NCBI GenBank assembly: GCA_027074255.1
Contig: JALTDI010000188.1
Location: forward strand, 1,272 to 6,898
Reading direction: 5' to 3'
DNA from: Desulfurellales bacterium
GTDB taxonomy: Bacteria; Campylobacterota_A; Desulfurellia; Desulfurellales; Hippeaceae
DNA length: 5,627 nucleotides
Made by a program: the position numbers and the translations under genes. How positions within the stretch are numbered: the stretch's first letter is position 1; each line of letters opens with the position of its first letter. Below the pieces are notes generated by a model that was given only the letters and a program-made list of their open reading frames with translations, was not told where the DNA came from and searched no databases. This document shows positions 1 to 5,627 of this stretch, piece by piece.

Positions 1-1020
1 GTGGGGCTTTTCGCCATTTTTTATGTTAAAATATTTTACGGTACGAGAAACTTATTCAAAAAAATACACATAAAACCGCATTTCAAACCTGCAATAGGAG
101 GGTTCTTTGTCGGATTAATAGGCATTGTATCCCCTGATGCTATATCCATGGGTTACGGACCCCTTCAAAAAGCCATGACTGCAAACCTCACCGTGACAAC
201 ACTGCTTTCAATTGCCTTTTTAAAGGTGTTCGCCACATCATTCACTATTTCAAGCGGCGGAAGTGCCGGTGTTTTCGGGCCGTCCATGGTTATAGGCGGA
301 GCCCTCGGCGGAGCAATAGGTTTAATTATACACCATATAGCCCCGTCAATGGCGTCTCAGCCGGGCGCCTTTGCTCTTGTCGGTATGGTGGGTTTTTTCA
401 GTGCTGCCGCCAACACACCTTTTTCAACGATCGTTATGGTGACAGAAATGACCGGAAACTATCATTTGATAATTCCCTCAATATGGACGGCATCCATAGG
501 CTATCTTGTTGCTCAGAAATGGACCATCTACGAAAAACAGGTTCAAAACAGAAGGCTATCCAAAGCACACTACTACGAATATGCAAAAGAGGTTTTGGAG
601 GAAATTAGCGTAAAAGATATAATACGCAAAAATTATACGACAGTATATCAGGTAACGCCTTTAATTAAAATATTTAAAACCCTATCTTCATCTAAGGATG
701 ACGATTTGATAGTATTAGACCACCAGGGACTGCTCTCAGGCATTATTTCAATAAAAACAATAACCAATCTTCTCGGCAACACGGGGCTTGAGAATTTCAT
801 AATTGCAAGAGATTTGGAAAATGAAGATGTTTTAACAACAACTTTATATGAAGATGCACACTCTCTTTTACATAAAATCGGGTTCAAGGATATCAATATC
901 ATCCCGGTTGTCGACAGCAGCAACCCTAAAAAAGTTATAGGTATTGTTAAAAGAAAAGATATAATCAGCGCATACAATAATGCAAAAAAGGAGATGGAAA
1001 ATAATTTTGAGAGAGTTTGA
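1..1020 (+). CDS. ClC family chloride channel/transporter with C-terminal CBS pair (clc-1), 5'-truncated by window edge
   Basis: This is the C-terminal 339 residues of a ClC-type anion channel or H+/anion antiporter of the inner membrane. The frame is open from base 1. The GTG there is inside the membrane domain, so the true start lies upstream; by comparison with clc-2 about 260 residues are missing, including the gating-glutamate (GREGP) region. Visible features are the helix-N anion-binding loop GVFGP (residues 90-94, Phe92; the family norm is GIFAP), the stretch ending in NTPFSTIVMVTEMTG, and the helix-R central tyrosine in TIYEKQ (Tyr177). A cytoplasmic CBS pair follows at about 204-258 and 272-330. 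The second CBS domain ends in GIVKRKD, with Lys317 where nucleotide-binding CBS domains usually have Ser/Thr. It is clearly paralogous to the complete ClC downstream of glmS; by eye roughly half the C-terminal residues match. Whether it is a channel or an exchanger cannot be decided without the N-terminal half. Confidence 0.93.
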   Translation: MGLFAIFYVKIFYGTRNLFKKIHIKPHFKPAIGGFFVGLIGIVSPDAISMGYGPLQKAMTANLTVTTLLSIAFLKVFATSFTISSGGSAGVFGPSMVIGGALGGAIGLIIHHIAPSMASQPGAFALVGMVGFFSAAANTPFSTIVMVTEMTGNYHLIIPSIWTASIGYLVAQKWTIYEKQVQNRRLSKAHYYEYAKEVLEEISVKDIIRKNYTTVYQVTPLIKIFKTLSSSKDDDLIVLDHQGLLSGIISIKTITNLLGNTGLENFIIARDLENEDVLTTTLYEDAHSLLHKIGFKDINIIPVVDSSNPKKVIGIVKRKDIISAYNNAKKEMENNFERV

Positions 1021-1045
1021 AAAATACACAAATAGGTGCTATAAA
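1017..1045 (+). promoter_or_regulatory. Predicted sigma70-type promoter for glmS, with extended -10
   Basis: A TTGAAA box (1017-1022, 5 of 6 to TTGACA) is followed by a 17-base spacer and TATAAA (1040-1045, 5 of 6 to TATAAT). A TGC at 1037-1039 fits an extended -10 (TGn). The -35 overlaps the TGA stop of clc-1 (1018-1020). Transcription would start near 1051-1053, leaving a leader of only about 22-24 bases before the glmS start. It was found by eye; AT-rich DNA gives chance matches, but the spacing, the extended -10 and the position just before a gene support it. Confidence 0.6.
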
Positions 1046-1059
1046 CTGTTCTGTCTTAT

Positions 1060-1065
1060 GGAGGG
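1060..1065 (+). promoter_or_regulatory. Ribosome binding site of glmS
   Basis: GGAGGG lies 9 bases before the ATG at 1075. It is the strongest Shine-Dalgarno match in the window and fixes the glmS start, which also places the catalytic cysteine directly after Met1. Confidence 0.85.
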
Positions 1066-1074
1066 TATTAGTTT

Positions 1075-2886
1075 ATGTGCGGAATAGTGGGATATGTCGG
1101 GAATGATAAGGCTATAAACATACTGCTTAAAGGATTAAGCGCTTTGGAATACAGAGGATATGACTCTGCCGGTGTGTCAATTAAGGTGAACAATGGAATA
1201 AATACGGTAAAAACCAAAGGCAGGATAATGGATTTGGCATCTTTGATTATAGAAGAACAGATAGACCTATCCGGCAATATAGGCATAGGCCACACAAGAT
1301 GGGCAACTCACGGGATACCGAGCACTCTAAACGCACACCCTCATTATACCGACAGCGTATCTGTGGTACATAACGGCATTATAGAAAATTACAGAGAGCT
1401 TGAAGAATTTTTAAAGAAAAAAAACATATACAAAAAAACAGATACGGACACAGAAATAATAGCGCTGCTTATAGATATGTTTTTAAAAAAATTCAAGCCG
1501 AAAGAAGCGTTTGAAAAAGCCGTTGCAAAGCTCGAGGGGAGTTTCTCCATAGCTGCAATATTCAAAGAGACAGATACCATAATGTTAGCAAAAAAAGACA
1601 GTCCCCTCGTTATAGGAATCGGCAGACATGCAACATATACAGCCAGCGATATTTCGGCATTGATAGACCATACAAACAAATTCATATTCTTGGAAGACGG
1701 GGATATAGCTTTTATAGATAAAGAAAATATAAAGATTTTGGACCACTCCAGAAAATCGATTAAAAGGGAAATAAAAACCATAGACTGGTCTATGGAATCT
1801 GCCAAAAAAGGCGGCTACAAGCACTTTATGATAAAGGAAATTGCAGAAGAAGCAGAGGCCGTAAGAAACACTATACAGTCAAGAATAGACGCAAACGGAA
1901 ACATATATCTAAACGACGAGATAAATATGGATGAAAGCTTCTTAAAAAACATTGACGGAATCACCATAGTTGCATGCGGGACAAGCTACTACGCCGGATT
2001 CAGCGCAAAAACCGTTTTGGAGAAATTTACAGAAGTACCGGTTAATGTGGAAATTGCCTCTGAATTCAGGTATTCAGAACCGATATTTTCCAAACACAAC
2101 CTGTTTATAGTCATCTCACAATCCGGAGAAACAGCCGACACGAAGGAATCCCTGAAATTTGCAAAATCCAAAAGAATAAAAACAATATCGATAGTCAATG
2201 TAAAGGAAAGCGCCATAGCGAGGATGGCTGATACCTGTATCTATACGCTGGCGGGACCTGAAATAAGCGTGGCATCGACAAAGGCTTTTGTCTCACAGCT
2301 CAGTGTTTTGTATATGCTTGCTTTTTATATAGGAAAACTAAAGGGCAAAAAGATTGATAAAGAGCTGTCAATGCTGCTCAAACTGCCCGGCATTATGGAA
2401 AAAACCTTTAAAATGACAAACGACAGAATAAAAACGGTGGCGGAAAAATACCATCCCTATAAAAACTTTTTATACATAGGCAGGGGACTAATGTATCCAA
2501 TAGCGTTAGAGGGAGCTTTGAAACTCAAAGAGATATCCTATATTCATGCAGAGGGCTACCCGGCCGGTGAGATGAAGCACGGACCGATAGCGCTGATTGA
2601 CGAAAACACACCGAGTGTAATTATATCTCCTGACAAAGAACCTTTTTATTCAAAAACCTTATCAAACGCCGAAGAAATAAAGGCCAGAAGCGGAAAAATA
2701 ATTATGCTTTCGGATAAGAATAGCGATATGGTCGATGATTTCATAGAGCTTGAAGAAATAGAATACGATTTTTCACCGTTTATATATGTAATACCCTTGC
2801 AGCTGCTTGCATATTACATAGCCTTATATCTTGGATATGACATAGATCAGCCGAGGAATCTTGCAAAGAGTGTGACTGTGGAATGA
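1075..2886 (+). CDS. glmS: Glutamine--fructose-6-phosphate aminotransferase (isomerizing), GlmS
   Basis: This cytoplasmic enzyme converts fructose-6-phosphate and glutamine to glucosamine-6-phosphate and glutamate, the committed step to UDP-GlcNAc for peptidoglycan and lipopolysaccharide. It is complete at 603 residues (E. coli GlmS has about 608). The class II glutamine amidotransferase domain begins MCGIVGYVG, with Cys2 as nucleophile after Met removal, and includes GHTRWATHG (72-80) and HNGIIENY (99-106). The two sugar-isomerase (SIS) domains follow. The first has CGTS (301-304), SQSGETADT (348-356) and VASTKA (399-404). The second has GRGLMYPIALEGALKLKEIS (469-488, Glu486 matching the catalytic Glu488 of E. 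coli) and EMKHGP (499-504, His502 matching His504). The C-terminus is the conserved QPRNLAKSVTVE, with Lys598 as the sugar-binding Schiff-base lysine. All catalytic residues looked for are present, so it should be active. It has its own predicted promoter and strong RBS, and overlaps clc-2 by 4 bases. Confidence 0.98.
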   Translation: MCGIVGYVGNDKAINILLKGLSALEYRGYDSAGVSIKVNNGINTVKTKGRIMDLASLIIEEQIDLSGNIGIGHTRWATHGIPSTLNAHPHYTDSVSVVHNGIIENYRELEEFLKKKNIYKKTDTDTEIIALLIDMFLKKFKPKEAFEKAVAKLEGSFSIAAIFKETDTIMLAKKDSPLVIGIGRHATYTASDISALIDHTNKFIFLEDGDIAFIDKENIKILDHSRKSIKREIKTIDWSMESAKKGGYKHFMIKEIAEEAEAVRNTIQSRIDANGNIYLNDEINMDESFLKNIDGITIVACGTSYYAGFSAKTVLEKFTEVPVNVEIASEFRYSEPIFSKHNLFIVISQSGETADTKESLKFAKSKRIKTISIVNVKESAIARMADTCIYTLAGPEISVASTKAFVSQLSVLYMLAFYIGKLKGKKIDKELSMLLKLPGIMEKTFKMTNDRIKTVAEKYHPYKNFLYIGRGLMYPIALEGALKLKEISYIHAEGYPAGEMKHGPIALIDENTPSVIISPDKEPFYSKTLSNAEEIKARSGKIIMLSDKNSDMVDDFIELEEIEYDFSPFIYVIPLQLLAYYIALYLGYDIDQPRNLAKSVTVE

Positions 2887-4676
2887 AAGTATCCTTAGTA
2901 TCAGAACTGTTTTTTGTAATAAAAAATATAAAACACTCTCAAACGGGTAAATGGTTTGTGTATGCTACTCTGACAGGTGTGGCTGCCGGACTTGGTGCAA
3001 TCGTATTTTTTACACTGCTTGACTTGACATCGGTTACGCTCTTAAACCATATAGCAGGATTTCCTCTAACACACCCTGTAAACGAAAAACCTCTGTTATC
3101 CGAGGTGCACAAACCGTTTAACAGAATAATATTTTTAATCATAGCCACAATAGGCGGCTTTATAAGCGGATTGATTATGTATCTTTTGGCTCCCGAAACC
3201 CAGGGGGGCGGAACAGGAATAATAATAAAGTCATATCACAACAACCTGCCTATGAGAGCAAGGGTGCCGTTTGTTAAAACAATTGTATCAGTTATATCCC
3301 TTGGAGTCGGAGGAGCTGGCGGAAGAGAAGGGCCTGCCGCTCATATCGGCGCTGCTTTTGCTTACAGAATAGGAAAATTCTTCCATCTATCCGACAAGGA
3401 AAAAAGGATTATGATGATTTGCGGTATGGCCGGAGGAATAGGAGCGGTATTCAGAAGCCCGATGGGTGCTGCAATCTACTCCACAGAGGTTATGTATAAG
3501 GATGTTGATTTTGAGCACGAGGCACTGCTTCCTGCTGCCATATCGTCCATAATAGCCTATTCCATATTCTCTGCAAAGTTCGGATGGGTTCATATGTTCT
3601 CAACTCCCATTATGAAATTCCAGCACCCAATCGAGCTTATATCTTATACGATTCTCGCTCTGGCATGCGCTGTAAGCGGCATATTATTCATAAATATTTT
3701 CAACTATGTTTCCAATACCTTCAATAAAATAAAAGCACCACTTTACATAAAAACCGGCCTCGGCGGCCTTATTATAGGAATACTCGGCATCATAATGCCC
3801 CATAGTGTAGGTATGGGTTATGGAATTATGCAGAATGCATTCTTAAACAAAACGGCCTTTTCCGCTCTTCTGCTTATAGGTCTTGTAAGAATGTTTTCAA
3901 CGAGCGTTACATTAGGGAGTGGAAACTCAGTCGGTATGTTTGCACCGAGTTTGATAATAGGTGCAGCAATAGGCGGCGGCGTCGGAGGTTATATACACTC
4001 CGCAGTTCCTATAATGGTAAGCAATCCGGCATCATTTGCAATTGTCGGAATGGCAGGTTTCTTTGCAGCAACTGCAAAAACCCCGCTGTCTGTCATTATA
4101 CTCGTTGCAGAGATTACCGGAAATTACGAGCTGATAGTCCCGTCTATGTGGGTTGTTGCAATAAGTTTTGTTCTGAGCTCAAGATATAGTATAGAACATT
4201 ATCAAGTTAAGGACAGGGCTCATTCCCGTATGCACAAATATGAATATATCAGAGATGTGCTTGAAAGCATAAAGGTAAAAGATTTGATGAAGGACAAGTT
4301 TGCATTTGTGGACAGTTCAACAAAACTGTCAAAAATATACGATATACTCTCAAAAACAAAACAAACCGATATCCCCGTCTTAGATAAAGACAAGAATATT
4401 GCGGGTATCATTACACTGCATGTACTAAAATCCATTCTCGGTGAGAGTGAGCTTTCAGATTTTCTTGTTGCAGAAGATATAGCAAATAAAGACGTTATCT
4501 CAACAACGGAAGAAGAGAATTTGAATCATATACTGCATAAAATAGGCTTTAAAGAGATAAATACAGTGCCAGTTGTTAATGAAAAGGGTAAAATAGAAGG
4601 TATTATTACTAGAAAGGATATAATAAAGGCGTATAATGATGCAACTGAAAAACTCGAGCATCTTAGAGAATCTTAA
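2883..4676 (+). CDS. ClC family chloride channel/transporter with C-terminal CBS pair (clc-2)
   Basis: This is a complete 597-residue ClC protein: an inner-membrane anion channel or exchanger, dimeric in the family, each subunit with its own pore. The membrane domain spans about residues 25-440 and contains GREGP (147-151), whose Glu149 matches the gating Glu148 of E. coli ClC-ec1, and the helix-N loop GMFAP (351-355, Phe353). CBS domains follow at about 465-519 and 537-590; the second ends in GIITRKD, keeping the Thr576...Asp579 pair typical of nucleotide-binding CBS domains. Several pathway residues are unusual: GGGTG (108-112) replaces GSGIP, Val203 sits where ClC-ec1 has the inner proton glutamate Glu203 (Glu202 kept), and Glu438 stands at the central-tyrosine position (SIEHYQ, against TIYEKQ in the paralog upstream). 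The ATG overlaps the glmS stop (ATGA) with only a weak purine run upstream, suggesting translational coupling. The fluoride-specific CLC-F subtype is unlikely because GREGP is intact. The substrate and transport mode are not determined. Confidence 0.95.
   Translation: MKVSLVSELFFVIKNIKHSQTGKWFVYATLTGVAAGLGAIVFFTLLDLTSVTLLNHIAGFPLTHPVNEKPLLSEVHKPFNRIIFLIIATIGGFISGLIMYLLAPETQGGGTGIIIKSYHNNLPMRARVPFVKTIVSVISLGVGGAGGREGPAAHIGAAFAYRIGKFFHLSDKEKRIMMICGMAGGIGAVFRSPMGAAIYSTEVMYKDVDFEHEALLPAAISSIIAYSIFSAKFGWVHMFSTPIMKFQHPIELISYTILALACAVSGILFINIFNYVSNTFNKIKAPLYIKTGLGGLIIGILGIIMPHSVGMGYGIMQNAFLNKTAFSALLLIGLVRMFSTSVTLGSGNSVGMFAPSLIIGAAIGGGVGGYIHSAVPIMVSNPASFAIVGMAGFFAATAKTPLSVIILVAEITGNYELIVPSMWVVAISFVLSSRYSIEHYQVKDRAHSRMHKYEYIRDVLESIKVKDLMKDKFAFVDSSTKLSKIYDILSKTKQTDIPVLDKDKNIAGIITLHVLKSILGESELSDFLVAEDIANKDVISTTEEENLNHILHKIGFKEINTVPVVNEKGKIEGIITRKDIIKAYNDATEKLEHLRES
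4625..4629 (+). promoter_or_regulatory. Ribosome binding site of uvrD inside the clc-2 coding region
   Basis: AAAGG lies 6 bases before the ATG at 4636 and 9 before the ATG at 4639. An in-frame TAA at 4624-4626 closes the frame just upstream, so these tandem ATGs are the only ATG starts before the helicase Q motif. Confidence 0.6.
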
Positions 4677-5627
4677 TATACAGCAAAAACAGGCCGTTTT
4701 GGAAAACGATTCCAACCTGCTGATCATAGCCGGTGCAGGCAGCGGCAAAACCAAAACCATAACGCACAAAATAGCCTATATACTGGAAAATAACTATGCA
4801 AAGCCGTATCAAATCCTGGCATTGACGTTTACCAATAAGGCTGCAAATGAGATGAAAGAGCGTATAACAGCGATGGCCGGCTCCAATTTCAAAGATATGT
4901 GGATAGGAACATTCCATTCCATAGCTCTGAAAATATTAAGAAAAGAGGGTTTTAATCCCACGGTGTATGACACCAAAGATCAGGAAGTGCTGATAAAAGA
5001 AATATTAAAAACCTTAAATATAGATAAAAAAAAATATCCGCCAGGTATGATTCTATCGAGAATTTACAAACACAAACTGCGGCTTGAAACATACGATGAC
5101 ATACCTGTTTCAACTCCGTTTGAGTCTATGGTTCAAAAAATATACAGACTCTACGAAAAGAAATTGGAAGAATCAAATGCCGTGGACTTTGATAATATAA
5201 TTATTAAAACGATAGAGCTATTGCAGAACAAAAAAGAGGTAAAGGAAAAATATTCAAAGAGATTTAAGTATATATTCATAGACGAATATCAGGATACGAA
5301 CTATCCCCAATTTGTCCTGATAAAACTTTTATACGACCAAGGCAGCAAAATCTGCGCTGTCGGAGACGAGGACCAGTCCATATACGGATTTAGAGGGGCT
5401 GATGTGGGCAATATACTGAATTTTAATAATGAATACGACAACTGTAAAATCATCAAATTGGAAAGGAATTACCGTTCCGGACAAAATATATTAAATGCAG
5501 CCAACAGCGTGATAGCAAAAAACAATTTCAGAAACAAGAAAGAACTGTACTCCGAAAACAGAGGCGGAAATGTCAATATACTCTCTTTTCCCACCGATAA
5601 TGACGAAGCATATTTTGTTGCCAAAAA
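4636..5627 (+). CDS. uvrD: UvrD/PcrA-family superfamily 1A DNA helicase, 3' end outside window
   Basis: This ATP-dependent 3'-5' DNA helicase type serves nucleotide-excision and mismatch repair and removes proteins from DNA. The window holds 330 codons, roughly the N-terminal half of a family of about 650-730 residues, and the frame is open to the edge. Motifs appear in the expected order: Q motif around LNIQQKQAV (13-21), Walker A GAGSGKT (33-39), motif Ia FTNKAANEMKER (65-76), WIGTFHS (89-95), 1B-domain VDFD (183-186), motif II DEYQDT (216-221), motif III GDEDQSIYGFRGAD (243-256) and motif IV ERNYRS (276-281). GTFHS and DEYQDT fit UvrD/PcrA; Rep is the nearest alternative, and RecB/AddA are less likely given the short spacing. 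It starts at tandem ATGs (4636, 4639) within the last codons of clc-2, in a different frame, overlapping by 38-41 bases. The start offset before the Q motif matches known PcrA proteins. Expression probably depends on the upstream transcript. Confidence 0.95.
   Translation, partial: MMQLKNSSILENLNIQQKQAVLENDSNLLIIAGAGSGKTKTITHKIAYILENNYAKPYQILALTFTNKAANEMKERITAMAGSNFKDMWIGTFHSIALKILRKEGFNPTVYDTKDQEVLIKEILKTLNIDKKKYPPGMILSRIYKHKLRLETYDDIPVSTPFESMVQKIYRLYEKKLEESNAVDFDNIIIKTIELLQNKKEVKEKYSKRFKYIFIDEYQDTNYPQFVLIKLLYDQGSKICAVGDEDQSIYGFRGADVGNILNFNNEYDNCKIIKLERNYRSGQNILNAANSVIAKNNFRNKKELYSENRGGNVNILSFPTDNDEAYFVAK

Noticed and set aside
1..3. GTG at base 1 as the start codon of clc-1
   Set aside because: The encoded protein would begin in the middle of the ClC membrane domain. 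The frame is simply cut by the window edge.
648..1031. 127-codon open frame on the minus strand
   Set aside because: It is antisense to the CBS region of clc-1, where the plus-strand protein shows clear family motifs, and it shows no recognisable domain of its own.
980..1087. 35-codon plus-strand frame (ATG at 980) bridging clc-1 and glmS, at the same relative place as the uvrD start in clc-2
   Set aside because: It has no ribosome binding site, no helicase-like motif and overlaps both genes. The shared ATG follows from the conserved Asn-Ala codons in the two ClC paralogs.
1417..1438. A-rich stretch in glmS containing A-AAA-AAC in frame, resembling a -1 frameshift slippery site
   Set aside because: GlmS is full length in the zero frame, the -1 frame stops within about 100 bases, no clear downstream stem or pseudoknot was seen, and such A-runs are common in this AT-rich sequence.
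1389..1805. 138-codon open frame on the minus strand within glmS
   Set aside because: It lies fully antisense to conserved glmS coding sequence, with low-complexity Ser/Phe/Ile-rich composition expected of a shadow frame.

Overview
The window is a compact bacterial chromosomal segment with four genes on the + strand and almost no non-coding DNA: the 3' half of a CBS-domain ClC family gene (clc-1, 1-1020), a complete glmS (1075-2886), a second and complete CBS-domain ClC gene (clc-2, 2883-4676), and the 5' part of a UvrD/PcrA-type helicase gene (4636-5627, running off the right edge). The organism is AT-rich, with many ATA and AGA codons and A-runs, and uses Shine-Dalgarno starts. Nothing fixes the taxon. 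A Deferribacterota-like or similar low-GC lineage is only a guess from base composition and codon use.

Layout: the only intergenic gap is 54 bases, between clc-1 and glmS. It holds most of a well-formed sigma70-type promoter with an extended -10, whose -35 overlaps the clc-1 stop codon, plus a strong ribosome binding site for glmS. From glmS onward the genes overlap: glmS/clc-2 by 4 bases (ATGA), and clc-2/uvrD by 38-41 bases. This suggests one transcript, glmS-clc-2-uvrD, possibly joined by read-through from clc-1. There is no gene-free stretch over 300 bases, no tRNA or rRNA, no insertion sequence, no CRISPR array and no recognisable terminator.

Roles: GlmS makes glucosamine-6-phosphate, the entry point to cell-wall amino-sugar synthesis. 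The two ClC proteins are membrane anion transporters or channels with cytoplasmic CBS pairs. The helicase acts in DNA repair and replication. No direct biochemical link among them is visible. The main curiosity is that two diverged ClC paralogs bracket glmS, and that clc-2 has lost several residues that normally define the ClC anion/proton pathway while keeping the gating glutamate. I see no evidence for a wholly new system here.
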